Positions 1 through 8,742 of a DNA stretch of 64,000 nt are shown piece after piece. The notes beneath the pieces are model-generated. The model saw nothing but the letters and a program-made list of their open reading frames with translations, was not told the DNA's origin and ran no database searches. The DNA is taken from assembly GCA_949284065.1 (NCBI GenBank), contig CASDUO010000001.1, positions 27,214-91,213 of the forward strand. Reading direction: 5' to 3'. Made by a program: the position numbers and the translations under genes. Source of the DNA: an uncultured Bacillota bacterium (GTDB taxonomy: Bacteria > Bacillota > Clostridia > Peptostreptococcales > Anaerovoracaceae). Position 1 is the first letter of the stretch. Each line of letters opens with the position of its first letter.

Positions 1-52
1 CCCGGCTTACGCGGCATGCTGCGGCAAGGTCATTGAGATTTATATCACTCAT
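1..52 (-). CDS. Start of an unidentified gene, cut by the window edge
   Basis: An ATG at 50-52 on the minus strand overlaps the stop codon of the aminotransferase gene. It stays open for the 17 codons left in the window and reads MSDINLNDLAAACRVSR. Overlap with the upstream stop suggests translational coupling in the same operon. Too little is visible to name a product, and no strong ribosome-binding site precedes it, so the call rests on the overlap and the open frame only. Confidence 0.35.
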   Translation of the reverse strand, partial: MSDINLNDLAAACRVSR

Positions 53-1232
53 TCAGATATTCTCTCATCAGTTGACCGAGTATCTTTATCCCTTTTCGCG
101 TATCTTCATCTTTCATGTTGGAAAAATTCAGCCGCATTTCATTGTTCTTTATCCCGCTCGGATAAAAAGATGCTCCCGGTATGAACGCCACTCCTTCTCT
201 GCCGGCCCTCATCAAAAGTTCTCCGGCATCCTTGTCCTCCGGCATCTCGGCCCATATGAACAGGCCGCCTTTCGGTTTTACATATGTAACCTCTTTGGGG
301 AACTCCCTGTCTATGGCTTCCGCCATGACATCGCATCTGTGCCTGTATACTTCACATATATCCTTTATGTGAGCATCTATATCGTTATGCTCGAGATAAT
401 CCGCCATTTGGAACTGGGCTATTGTGGAAGACGAAAGATCCGCCGCATTTTTCAGCACCAGATATCTATCCATTATCTCCCTCGGAGCGCACAGCCATGC
501 CACTCTGAGTCCCGGACAAAATATTTTGGAAAATGTTCCTATGTATACGGCCTGTCCCTTTTTATCGTAGTATGAAAGGGGTCTCTGCAGATTTCCGGAA
601 AAACCCAGCTCGCCGTAAGCCGCATCTTCCAGGACCGGTATGTCGTAGCCTGCCATAAAGTCCATGAAATCCGCACGTCTCCTGTCCGACCAGCTTCTTC
701 CCGTAGGATTTTGGAAATCCGGATTCACATATATCATCTTGACCCGGTCTCCCCATTTTTTCAAAGTCGCTTCAAGGGCTTCAAGCTCTATGCCTTCCCT
801 GTCCGTAGGTACCGATATGAGATCGGCCTGATATGCCCTTAAAGCATTCACCGCCCCCAGGTAGGAAGGGGATTCGAAAAGCACCACGTCCCCCTGGTTA
901 ACGAAAAGCATGCCGCTCATGTCCAGTCCCTGCTGGGATCCGCTGGTTATTATCAATTCGTCCAGATCGTATTCCAGCCCGAACTTGTCCTTCATGCGCC
1001 GTCTCATTATTTCTCTTAGTCCCGTATATCCGCTCGTGGAACAATAACTCAGCGCCGCTTCTCCGTGAGTCTCTATGACTCTGTCCATGGACCTGCGTAT
1101 ATCGTCTAAAGGATAAGTTTCAGATGACGGGAAGCCGGCAGAAAAAGATATCATATCATCTGTTTCCACAAGCTCGAACGCATTGAGGAGCGATCTGTCT
1201 TCAAGCCATCCTACTCTGTCAGCATATCTCAT
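45..1232 (-). CDS. PLP-dependent aminotransferase, fold type I (LysN/MocR-like)
   Basis: A 395-residue cytosolic fold-type I aminotransferase. Visible hallmarks are SGSQQGLD near residue 97 (phosphate-binding turn), NPTG at 175-178, an Asp/Tyr pair near 203-206 that contacts the pyridine ring, and the Schiff-base lysine in GTFSKIFCPGLR (K236). The subfamily resembles 2-aminoadipate/aromatic aminotransferases and the C-terminal domain of MocR regulators, but there is no N-terminal HTH domain. The substrate cannot be read from the sequence. It is the last complete gene of the minus-strand run behind ahcY, 70 bp after it. The start is an ATG behind GGGAG. Confidence 0.85.
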   Translation of the reverse strand: MRYADRVGWLEDRSLLNAFELVETDDMISFSAGFPSSETYPLDDIRRSMDRVIETHGEAALSYCSTSGYTGLREIMRRRMKDKFGLEYDLDELIITSGSQQGLDMSGMLFVNQGDVVLFESPSYLGAVNALRAYQADLISVPTDREGIELEALEATLKKWGDRVKMIYVNPDFQNPTGRSWSDRRRADFMDFMAGYDIPVLEDAAYGELGFSGNLQRPLSYYDKKGQAVYIGTFSKIFCPGLRVAWLCAPREIMDRYLVLKNAADLSSSTIAQFQMADYLEHNDIDAHIKDICEVYRHRCDVMAEAIDREFPKEVTYVKPKGGLFIWAEMPEDKDAGELLMRAGREGVAFIPGASFYPSGIKNNEMRLNFSNMKDEDTRKGIKILGQLMREYLNE

Positions 1233-1302
1233 TTTTTTCTCCCTGATAACCGATCATCAACACACACCGCTTACTTGGGCCTCGTCCGCCCTGTGATACC
1301 GT

Positions 1303-2568
1303 TCATATCTGCCAGCTGTTCAGATATTCCCTTTGCTCATCTGTAAGCTCATCTATGGTTATTCCCCAGGCCTTCAGTCTCCTTGCAGCTATCTGCCTGT
1401 CTATCTCCCGGGAAACATCTATGACTTTTCCGTCTGCAGGACGTCCTCCCGTCTGAGGACCGAAATTGTCCTTCACATACATGGCACCCATGACCTGCAC
1501 GGCAAAACTCAGATCCATGATCTCCGCAGGATGGCCGTCTGCCGCCGCGATGTTTGCCAACCTGCCCTGCGCCAGTATATTGATCCTGTTGCCGTTGGGC
1601 ATCACATAAGCGGTCATATTTTCTCTGGCCTCATATTTTCTTATGGCTGTCTCCTCGGCTCCGGCTACATCTATCTCCACGTCGAAATGTCCGGCGTTGG
1701 CCAATATGGCCATGTCCTTCATCTTCATCATATGATCGGGAGTCACAGTCTTACAGCAGCCGGTAGCCGATATGAAATAATCTCCCAACGGCGCCGCATC
1801 ATCCATAGTCATCACGTCGTACCCGTCCATCTTAGCTTCCATGGCCTTTACCGGATCTATTTCCGTGACGATGACCTGTGCACCCAGGGCCGATGCCCTC
1901 ATGGCTATGCCTTTTCCGCACCATCCGTATCCTGCCACCACTGCTTTCTTTCCCGCCACTATGAGGTTGGTGTTCCGCATGATGCTGTCCCAGACAGACT
2001 GTCCGGTGCCGTATCTGTTGTCGAACATATGCTTGCAGTCGGCGTCGTTCACTGCCACCATGGGGAATCTCAAGGCTCCTTCTCTCTCCATAGCCTTCAG
2101 CCTTATTATGCCTGTGGTGGTCTCTTCACATCCGCCCCATACTTCATCAGCAAGGTCGGTCCTTTTTCCGTGCAGCATAGCCACCAGGTCACCGCCGTCA
2201 TCTATCACTATGTTCGGGTGACACTCAAGGCACTTCTCTATATGTTCAAAGTATTTTTTCTCGTCCGCCCCGTGGATGGCAAACACGGATATCCCGTCAT
2301 CAGCCAAAGCTGCTGCCACATCATCCTGAGTGGAAAGGACGTTGCTGCCTGTGGCGGTCATCTCAGCTCCTGCAGCTGCGAGGACTTTGCACAGATAGGC
2401 GGTTTTTGCCTCCATGTGTATGGACAAAGCTATCTTCACCCCGTCAAAGGGTCTTGTTTTTGAAAATTCCTCTTCCATAGAGGAAAGAAGGGGCATGTGC
2501 TCCTTTACCCATCGGATCTTTTTATGACCCGACGGAGCCGATCCGATATTTTTTACTTCGTATTCCAT
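1303..2568 (-). CDS. ahcY: Adenosylhomocysteinase (SAH hydrolase), short archaeal/Thermotoga-type
   Basis: Reversible NAD-dependent hydrolysis of S-adenosylhomocysteine to adenosine and homocysteine, recycling the by-product of SAM-dependent methylation. At 421 residues it is shorter than the usual bacterial form. Substrate-domain motifs are present (H51, DDGGD at 123-127, GCEETTTG at 146-153, the NDADCKHMFDNRYGTG stretch from 174). The NAD-binding Rossmann loop is GYGWCGKG at 213-220. The C-terminus ends in LTDEQREYLNSWQI and lacks the Lys/Tyr tail that caps the partner's NAD site in the long form; this matches the archaeal and Thermotoga type, some of which prefer S-inosylhomocysteine. It follows glmS by about 35 bp, so it is probably co-transcribed. 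Confidence 0.93.
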   Translation of the reverse strand: MEYEVKNIGSAPSGHKKIRWVKEHMPLLSSMEEEFSKTRPFDGVKIALSIHMEAKTAYLCKVLAAAGAEMTATGSNVLSTQDDVAAALADDGISVFAIHGADEKKYFEHIEKCLECHPNIVIDDGGDLVAMLHGKRTDLADEVWGGCEETTTGIIRLKAMEREGALRFPMVAVNDADCKHMFDNRYGTGQSVWDSIMRNTNLIVAGKKAVVAGYGWCGKGIAMRASALGAQVIVTEIDPVKAMEAKMDGYDVMTMDDAAPLGDYFISATGCCKTVTPDHMMKMKDMAILANAGHFDVEIDVAGAEETAIRKYEARENMTAYVMPNGNRINILAQGRLANIAAADGHPAEIMDLSFAVQVMGAMYVKDNFGPQTGGRPADGKVIDVSREIDRQIAARRLKAWGITIDELTDEQREYLNSWQI

Positions 2569-2603
2569 TTCTCTTTCTCTTGTTCGATATATATGATATG
2601 GGG

Positions 2604-4433
2604 CTACTCTACCGTTACGGATTTTGCCAGGTTTCTCGGTTTGTCTGCATCGTTGCCCCGCATGACTGAAACATAGTATGCAAAGAGCTGCAGGGGCACT
2701 ACGGACAATATAGGGGCCACATCATCGCTGCACCTCGGGATGTAAAAAGTGTTGTCCGCATGCTTTTTGATCTCTTCGCCCCCCTCTTTGGCAACAGCGA
2801 ATATCTCGCCGCTCCTGGCTATGATTTCCTGTACGTTGGAAACCATCTTTTCGTACAACCTGTCCTGTGTACACATTGCTATGAACAGGACGCCCGGTTC
2901 GACAAGGGCGATAGTGCCGTGTTTCAGCTCACCGGCTGCTATGGCAAAAGAGTTTATGTATGATATCTCCTTCAGTTTGAGGGATCCCTCATAGGATACC
3001 GCCGAGTCGGTTCCCCTACCGATGAAAAATACCTTTTCTCTTCTGTAAAATCTTCTCGCTATGCCCTTGATATCGTTTTCCTTTTCCAGTATCTCCGTCA
3101 GCATGTCCGGTATGGTCTTCAACTCTTCTATGATTTCTCTGTATTTTTTCTCTTCGAGGACACCGGTCTGTTTCCCCATATAGAGCCCTAAAAGGTACAT
3201 GCACATGAGCTGGGTGGTATATGCCTTCGTAGACGCCACAGCGATCTCCGGCCCCGCCCATGTATAGAACACGTCATCAGATTCTCTGGCTACCGAACTT
3301 CCTACCACATTGACCACGGAAAGTACCCTGGCGCCTTTTCTCTTGGCCTCTCTCAAAGCTTCCAGCGTGTCCGTCGTCTCTCCGGACTGGCTTATGGCGA
3401 TGAACAAAGTCCTTTCATCCACCAGAGGATATCTGTATCTGAACTCGGATGCTATATCCACTTCAACGGTTATCCCGGCATATTTTTCGATTATATATTT
3501 ACCTACCAGTCCGGCATGATATGCCGTGCCGCAGGCGACTATATATATCTTGTCGAAGTTCCGTATATCCTCTCCGGTCATGGATATACCGTCCAGTTTT
3601 ATATCTCCGTTTTCATCCAGCCTGCGGGTCAGCGTTTCCCACAAACCCTTGGGCTGCTCATGTATCTCCTTGAGCATGAAATGCTCATATCCTTCTTTTT
3701 CTGCTGCATCCACATCCCATGTGACATGGAAGACATCCCTCGTGACTCTGTTCCCTCCGTCGTCGTATATGCACACGTCATCCGGGGTGAGTACCACCGT
3801 TTCGTTGTTCTCAAGAAGATAGACTTCTTTCGTATAGGGCAAGAGAGCCGGTATATCCGAAGCTACGAAATTGCATCCATCACCGCAGCCTACCACCAGA
3901 GGGGCATCCTTCCTCACGGCGATCAGTTTATCCGGTTCGGCGGCAGCCATGACACATATCGCATAGGCCCCGCGCATTTTTTTAGTGGCTTTTCTCACGG
4001 CTTCATAAATATCGCCCTCATAGCACGCTCCTATGAGGTGTGCTATGACTTCACTGTCGGTCTCACTTCTGAACGTTATGTTCTTTTCATCTGCAAGCCA
4101 CTCTCTGAGCTCCAGATAATTTTCGATTATGCCGTTATGCACTACTGCAATATCGCCTTTTTCATTCAAATGGGGATGGGCGTTTATGTCCGAAGGGGCT
4201 CCGTGAGTGGCCCACCTGGTGTGGCCTATGCCCATTTCGCCGTCAAAACCGGCATCTGTGATTATTTCCTCGAGTTTCTCTATCCCTCCGACGCGTTTCC
4301 TGACTTCTATCCCCTCACCCGTCGCCAAGGCTATGCCCGCAGAGTCGTACCCTCTGTACTCAAGTCTTTTCAATCCGTCTATTATTCTGGTCTTCGCCTT
4401 TTCTTTTCCTACATATCCAACTATTCCGCACAT
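2604..4433 (-). CDS. glmS: Glutamine-fructose-6-phosphate aminotransferase (isomerizing)
   Basis: Makes glucosamine-6-phosphate from fructose-6-phosphate and glutamine, the first committed step to UDP-GlcNAc for peptidoglycan. The 609-residue protein has the N-terminal glutaminase domain with catalytic C2 (CGIVGYVG), the GHTRWATHG motif, and two SIS sugar-isomerase domains (SQSGETTDTLEALREAK in the first). The C-terminus KPRNLAKSVTVE is the conserved end that carries part of the active site. It starts 23 bp after glmM; that gap is too short for a glmS ribozyme and none was seen. Confidence 0.97.
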   Translation of the reverse strand: MCGIVGYVGKEKAKTRIIDGLKRLEYRGYDSAGIALATGEGIEVRKRVGGIEKLEEIITDAGFDGEMGIGHTRWATHGAPSDINAHPHLNEKGDIAVVHNGIIENYLELREWLADEKNITFRSETDSEVIAHLIGACYEGDIYEAVRKATKKMRGAYAICVMAAAEPDKLIAVRKDAPLVVGCGDGCNFVASDIPALLPYTKEVYLLENNETVVLTPDDVCIYDDGGNRVTRDVFHVTWDVDAAEKEGYEHFMLKEIHEQPKGLWETLTRRLDENGDIKLDGISMTGEDIRNFDKIYIVACGTAYHAGLVGKYIIEKYAGITVEVDIASEFRYRYPLVDERTLFIAISQSGETTDTLEALREAKRKGARVLSVVNVVGSSVARESDDVFYTWAGPEIAVASTKAYTTQLMCMYLLGLYMGKQTGVLEEKKYREIIEELKTIPDMLTEILEKENDIKGIARRFYRREKVFFIGRGTDSAVSYEGSLKLKEISYINSFAIAAGELKHGTIALVEPGVLFIAMCTQDRLYEKMVSNVQEIIARSGEIFAVAKEGGEEIKKHADNTFYIPRCSDDVAPILSVVPLQLFAYYVSVMRGNDADKPRNLAKSVTVE

Positions 4434-4455
4434 AAGTGTCTCCCGTATCCTAAGT

Positions 4456-5802
4456 CTATCCGAACTTTTTACCTATTTTATCTGCCAGCTCAACAGCCAT
4501 CCTGTCTATTTCCACAGGATCCGGACCTTCTATCATGACCCTTACACAGGGCTCCGTCCCGGAGGGCCTTATGAGTATGCGCCCATTTCCTTTCAGTTTT
4601 TCCTCAGCCTTATCTATCGCCTTCTTTATCTCATCATCTTCTTTGAACGCCGCCTTGTTTTCATTTTTTACTGCGGCATTTTTCAGCACCTGCGGGAACA
4701 GTTCTACGCCGTCGGACACCTCTGAAGGCAGCATGCCTTTTTCGATGATTGCACTGAGTACCTGCAGAGATGAAAGTATGCCGTCACCTGTGGTGCTGTA
4801 TTCTGAAAATATGATATGGCCCGACTGTTCACCGCCCAAAGATGAGCCTGTCTCCCTCATCTTCTCCAAAACATACCTGTCGCCTACATTCGTCACCTGG
4901 GTCCTGCAGCCTATGGACTCCAGATACTTATGGAAACCCAGATTGCTCATTACGGTACCGGTCACAAGATCCCCTGCCAGTTTACCTTTCTTATGCAGCA
5001 TCTCCGCACATATACATATAGTCTTGTCCCCGTCTATGAGCCTGCCCTTTTCATCCACGGCTATGAGCCTGTCGGCATCGCCGTCGAAAGCCATTCCCAT
5101 AAAGGCGCCTTCGTCCACTACCTTTTTCTGCAGGCCCTCCGGGTGGGTGGAACCGCACTTCTCATTTATATTCGTTCCGTCAGGCTCATCGCCTATGAGC
5201 GATACCCTGGCGCCTAAAGCCTCATACGCCTCCTTTGCCACGCGATAAGCCGCGCCGTTGGCACAGTCTAAAACTATGCGTTTGCCGCTGATGTCCGCAG
5301 ATACCGAATTTATGAGATGATCCACATATATCTTTCCGAAATCACTCCCGGTCCGCAAATATTTCCCTACATCTGCACCGGTCACATCTTTCTCATCCTC
5401 CTCACCTGTGACCATCTCCTCTATCGCATCTTCTATATCGTCGTCCAGTTTGAATCCGTCGCTGCGGAAAAACTTTATACCGTTGTATTCATATGTGTTG
5501 TGTGATGCACTTATCACCACTCCGGCGTCTGCACCGAATTCTTTTACGAGACAGGCTACAGCCGGAGTAGGGATGACTCCCAGGCACAGCACCTCACCGC
5601 CTGCGGAAAACACACCGGCGCTCAAAGCGCTTTCAAGCATGTCTCCTGAGATCCTCGTATCTTTTCCTATCAAAAACAGAGGACGAGTTCCGCTCTTTTT
5701 CAAAAGACGGGCCGCCGCCCTGCCAAGTTCAAATGCCAGTATCGGTGTCAATTCTTTGTTTGCGATGCCTCTGACACCATCGGTCCCGAATAATCTGCTC
5801 AT
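4456..5802 (-). CDS. glmM: Phosphoglucosamine mutase
   Basis: Converts glucosamine-6-phosphate to glucosamine-1-phosphate, between GlmS and GlmU. The 448-residue protein begins MSRLFGTDGVRGIAN, has the phosphoserine loop VISASHN with S100, the metal-binding loop DGDADR, and the C-terminal phosphate-binding RPSGTEP motif. One small deviation is Thr instead of Pro after the active-site SASHN. It sits in the widely conserved order cdaA-cdaR-glmM-glmS; in other Firmicutes GlmM binds and restrains CdaA, coupling c-di-AMP to cell-wall precursor flux, and that coupling is inferred here. Confidence 0.97.
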   Translation of the reverse strand: MSRLFGTDGVRGIANKELTPILAFELGRAAARLLKKSGTRPLFLIGKDTRISGDMLESALSAGVFSAGGEVLCLGVIPTPAVACLVKEFGADAGVVISASHNTYEYNGIKFFRSDGFKLDDDIEDAIEEMVTGEEDEKDVTGADVGKYLRTGSDFGKIYVDHLINSVSADISGKRIVLDCANGAAYRVAKEAYEALGARVSLIGDEPDGTNINEKCGSTHPEGLQKKVVDEGAFMGMAFDGDADRLIAVDEKGRLIDGDKTICICAEMLHKKGKLAGDLVTGTVMSNLGFHKYLESIGCRTQVTNVGDRYVLEKMRETGSSLGGEQSGHIIFSEYSTTGDGILSSLQVLSAIIEKGMLPSEVSDGVELFPQVLKNAAVKNENKAAFKEDDEIKKAIDKAEEKLKGNGRILIRPSGTEPCVRVMIEGPDPVEIDRMAVELADKIGKKFG

Positions 5803-5861
5803 TCCACTCCTCTTATATACTCAAAATCATCCTTTGGTCACCTGCTGCCGTATCTCCGTCA

Positions 5862-7058
5862 TCATTTGTGTGTCACTCTGACCGTGACTGTTTCAGGAGA
5901 GATACCGGTCACATCTATATTGTCGTCGCAGGAATATCTCAGTCTGAGATCATGTACTCCTTCGCCAAGGCTTTTTCCCCGCACATAAAGCCTTATGTCG
6001 CTTTTCTTGACGTCGCTGACGATGTTTCTCGTTCCTCTGATCGTGACCGTTACACGTTCCGTCTGTACCGTTGCCGTGTATGTGTCCTGCAGATCGGCTA
6101 CTTCTATGTCACCGGCGGAAAATGAGAGCTGTCTCAGATCCACATCGCTTATCTTCACTCTCACCGTAAGGTTCTCGCTGTTTTGCGCCGGCACCACACC
6201 GTCCGGCAGATCGAGGACTATAGGGATCTTCACAGTGGCTGTTATACCGCTTATATCTATGGGCTCTCCCCTTACCTCCTCGATATCGTCCAGATCTCTC
6301 TTGGCGCCTTTTACGGTCACCTCATCGGGGATCTCGATAGAATCCACCTGATATGCGTCTGTCACTTCACCGACAGTTTCCACGTTAAGAGGGACTGTCT
6401 TAGTATGCATCATGGTAGCCGTTACCGACACTCTGTCCTGTGACACACGTACATATGAAACTGTACGGCCTCTGCTGTCCACCGGCTCCGTTTCTGCATA
6501 TACCGTAGTCTCCGATCCTTTTATCTTCCCTGCATCCACTTGGGCATGCACAGTTTCTACCTTGTCCACATTGGACTCGGCGCCTGTTATCACAAGGGTA
6601 TCAGGCTCCACACTCACATTGCCCGGCTCGCGGTTGGCAGCGGATCCCAGGAATTCCGCTTCCACCTGTCTGGTCTCGCTTACCAGATCGTCTATGCTCA
6701 CATTGACGGTCTCCGGTGATACGTCCTGGACTCTCGTGTTTTTAGGCGGCATCACCAATACGTCGAGAGAAAAATCTCCCCGGTCCAGTCCTCCAAGATC
6801 TACAGTTGCTCGGATGTCTTCAGCGGCCACCCCTATGACATCAGATCTGCTGCCCGACAGCACCACGTCTACTGTATCCGTATCGGCCTCTGCCAGAGCC
6901 AGTCCCCTGTCTTCCAGATCATCGGTGTTGAGGAATTCTATCTCCACGTTGCGTACGGTGACATCCACATTCGGGTCCACCTGACCTACTACATACATCC
7001 ACAATATCACAGCCACTATGAGGGATATCACTATATCGGCTTTTTTACTGTTAAGCAC
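5862..7058 (-). CDS. cdaR: CdaR/YbbR-domain regulator of the diadenylate cyclase
   Basis: An N-terminally anchored extracytoplasmic protein of 398 residues. One membrane segment (about residues 9-26, IVISLIVAVILWMYVVG) is followed by four beta-rich YbbR-type repeats rich in valine and threonine. CdaR modulates the activity of CdaA in Firmicutes. The start is a GTG behind GGAGGGGGAAAA and overlaps the end of cdaA by 8 bp, consistent with coupled translation. YbbR repeats diverge strongly, so repeat boundaries are approximate. Confidence 0.9.
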   Translation of the reverse strand: MLNSKKADIVISLIVAVILWMYVVGQVDPNVDVTVRNVEIEFLNTDDLEDRGLALAEADTDTVDVVLSGSRSDVIGVAAEDIRATVDLGGLDRGDFSLDVLVMPPKNTRVQDVSPETVNVSIDDLVSETRQVEAEFLGSAANREPGNVSVEPDTLVITGAESNVDKVETVHAQVDAGKIKGSETTVYAETEPVDSRGRTVSYVRVSQDRVSVTATMMHTKTVPLNVETVGEVTDAYQVDSIEIPDEVTVKGAKRDLDDIEEVRGEPIDISGITATVKIPIVLDLPDGVVPAQNSENLTVRVKISDVDLRQLSFSAGDIEVADLQDTYTATVQTERVTVTIRGTRNIVSDVKKSDIRLYVRGKSLGEGVHDLRLRYSCDDNIDVTGISPETVTVRVTHK

Positions 7059-7893
7059 TTTTCCCCCTCCTTATAGCTTTCTGCAATATGGTGTCGTTTC
7101 CTTCATCATCCTGCTGTTTTTTCAGATACAGTTTCAAAAGTATTTTTTCCACGGATTTCTCGTCAAGATACCGCTCAAGTTTCCCGTCGCTGGCGTATGA
7201 GATTATACCTGTCTCTTCTGACACTATGAATGTGGTGGCATCGGATTTTTCTGTTATCCCTATGCCGGCCCTGTGCCTCGTTCCCAGTTCTGAACTCAGA
7301 TTCTTGTTTTCTGTCAGAGGCAGCACGCATCCTGCGGCATAGAGTTTTTCTCCCCGCACGATGAGAGCTCCGTCATGGAGAGGTGAACCTTCGTAAAATA
7401 TGTTTTCGATCAGTTCAGCGCTTATGTCTGCATTTATGACTATTCCCGACTCAGCTATATCATTGAGCATGGTCTCGTTTTCTATGACTATGAGCGCACC
7501 TTCTTTTTTCCCCGACATGCTGTCTATGGCATTGACGAACTCTCCCACGATGCTCATGCTGGCTTCTTTGTGGGTCCTGGTGAATGCGTTTTTGATTATC
7601 TTGCTCCGACCCATCTGTTCAAGACCCCTTCTGAGTTCCGGCTGGAACACTATGACCAGGGCCAGGGCCCCCAGAGTCATAGCTGCCTGCAGCAACCAGT
7701 TCAAAGTGTACAGGTGCAGCCATCCCGAAGCCAGTGTAGCTACAACTAAAAGAAACAGCCCCTTTACCAACTGTCCGGCGCGGCTTTCTCTTATAAATCC
7801 TATGACTTTATACACGACAAAGGCCACTATGAGGATATCCACGATATCCATAAATCCTATGCCGCCTCGCATATTGCTTAAGAATTCCTGCAT
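7051..7893 (-). CDS. cdaA: Diadenylate cyclase CdaA (c-di-AMP synthase)
   Basis: Makes the second messenger c-di-AMP from two ATP. Three N-terminal membrane helices lie within residues 15-85. The DAC domain follows, with the two catalytic signatures DGA (174-176, in SPLHDGALIVRG) and RHR (206-208, in GTRHRAGIG). The 280-residue length is normal for CdaA/DacA. It lies 44 bp after hpf, with a hairpin between them, and overlaps cdaR. c-di-AMP controls potassium and osmolyte transport and wall homeostasis in Firmicutes. Confidence 0.97.
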   Translation of the reverse strand: MQEFLSNMRGGIGFMDIVDILIVAFVVYKVIGFIRESRAGQLVKGLFLLVVATLASGWLHLYTLNWLLQAAMTLGALALVIVFQPELRRGLEQMGRSKIIKNAFTRTHKEASMSIVGEFVNAIDSMSGKKEGALIVIENETMLNDIAESGIVINADISAELIENIFYEGSPLHDGALIVRGEKLYAAGCVLPLTENKNLSSELGTRHRAGIGITEKSDATTFIVSEETGIISYASDGKLERYLDEKSVEKILLKLYLKKQQDDEGNDTILQKAIRRGKSA

Positions 7894-7910
7894 CTTCCCT
7901 GTTTATGACA

Positions 7911-7932
7911 GATCCTGCGCAGCGGCAGGATC
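7911..7932 (-). other. Hairpin between hpf and cdaA
   Basis: GATCCTGC and GCAGGATC form a perfect 8-bp stem with a 6-nt loop. On the minus strand no U-tract follows, so a classical intrinsic terminator is unlikely. A processing site or partial attenuator that lowers cdaA expression relative to hpf is possible. Confidence 0.45.
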
Positions 7933-7936
7933 ACTA

Positions 7937-8467
7937 TCAGTAGGTTGTCTCCAATAATCCGTAGTTATCGTTACTTCTCCTGTATACTACGTTGACGCTG
8001 TCAGTTTCCATATTAAGGAATACGAAAAAGTTGTGCTCCAGCATCTCCATCTGTAATATCGCCTCATCAACGGTCATAGGCTCCAACTCGAACTTTTTGG
8101 TCTTGACCACGTTGAGCTCTTCCGGCTCATCGGGATTTTCGGGCCACTGAGCGAACGAGAACTGCTTGTTGTCTTTGTGCTTCCTCTGGATCTTCGTTTT
8201 GAATCTGGACATCTGTGATGAAAGCTTGTCCACTGCGCTGTCTATACCTTCATAAAAATCTTCCGTCACACATTCCGCTCTGAATATCATGCCTCTTGCG
8301 TTGATGGTGGCTTCCACCTTTTTTCTGGATTTTTCTGCGGAAAGGACCACGTTTGCCACAATGTCATCGGAAAAATACTTGCTGAGCTTTTGCATCTTTT
8401 TTTCAATGATTTCCTTAAGGGCATCGTCGGCTTTTACGTTATTTTTGCCCGTTATCGTTACTTTCAT
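7937..8467 (-). CDS. hpf: Ribosome hibernation-promoting factor, long form
   Basis: Binds the decoding centre of resting ribosomes and drives 100S dimer formation. The N-terminal RaiA-like fold spans about residues 1-100. A linker leads to the C-terminal dimerisation domain (FELEPMTVDEAILQMEMLEHNFFVF...VVYRRSDNDYG-like ending), which identifies the long form found in most Firmicutes. The ATG lies behind AAGGAGGGG. A sigma-A-like promoter at 8505-8533 lies directly upstream, and a structured RNA lies upstream of that. Confidence 0.95.
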   Translation of the reverse strand: MKVTITGKNNVKADDALKEIIEKKMQKLSKYFSDDIVANVVLSAEKSRKKVEATINARGMIFRAECVTEDFYEGIDSAVDKLSSQMSRFKTKIQRKHKDNKQFSFAQWPENPDEPEELNVVKTKKFELEPMTVDEAILQMEMLEHNFFVFLNMETDSVNVVYRRSNDNYGLLETTY

Positions 8468-8504
8468 AATAATCCCCTCCTTATCTTATGAATATCTTTG
8501 TTTG

Positions 8505-8533
8505 ATTATAACAATTCTGCGTTTTTAATACAA
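8505..8533 (-). promoter_or_regulatory. Putative sigma-A promoter of hpf
   Basis: On the minus strand a -35 box TTGTAT and a -10 box TATAAT are separated by 17 bp. It sits between the structured RNA and hpf, so hpf can be transcribed independently of the RNA. Confidence 0.6.
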
Positions 8534-8559
8534 TAGCATTAAAGTTGTCAGGGAAATAT

Positions 8560-8734
8560 AACAGCCACTTGGTTGACCCGGTCTTTGCCCCCACACTTGC
8601 CTTTATCCGGTTTCCGGAGGTCTTACTTCTAAACTGCGCCATGATCACCGTGCCTATCTCTTACGGCACGGCTTACGTGGGTCCTTTTGCCCGCAGCTGG
8701 CATGGACTTTCAACCGCAAACCCAAGTGGCTGTT
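8560..8734 (-). ncRNA. Structured RNA, probable raiA-motif RNA
   Basis: A 175-nt non-coding stretch between comF and hpf on the minus strand. Its two ends are perfectly complementary over 13 nt (AACAGCCACTTGG at 8560-8572 with 8722-8734), giving a closing stem. Inside are a 7-bp hairpin CCGTGCC/GGCACGG (8648-8654 with 8665-8671), a bracketing CTGCG/CGCAG stem (8634-8638 with 8692-8696) and a short hairpin TCCGG/CCGGA (8606-8618). Size, complexity and the comF-RNA-hpf arrangement fit the raiA RNA motif, a conserved ncRNA class found near raiA/hpf genes in Firmicutes and Actinobacteria. No reading frame explains it. SRP RNA, 6S RNA and RNase P signatures were not seen. Transcription could come by read-through from comF. 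Confidence 0.7.
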
Positions 8735-8742
8735 TTGCTTAT

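Noticed and set aside
1333..2463. A 376-codon open frame on the plus strand
   Set aside because: It lies wholly inside ahcY, has no ribosome-binding site and no recognisable protein pattern. The same applies to the other long plus-strand frames over minus-strand genes (3516-4538, 11794-12981, 26435-27838, 29917-31068, 57301-58581).
4434..4456. glmS ribozyme
   Set aside because: The gap between glmM and glmS is 22 bp, too short for the ribozyme.
8560..8734. Alternative identities for the structured RNA: SRP RNA, 6S RNA, RNase P, riboswitch
   Set aside because: None of the conserved motifs of these classes (for example the SRP tetraloop region or RNase P CR-I in full) was found; hpf adjacency favours raiA.
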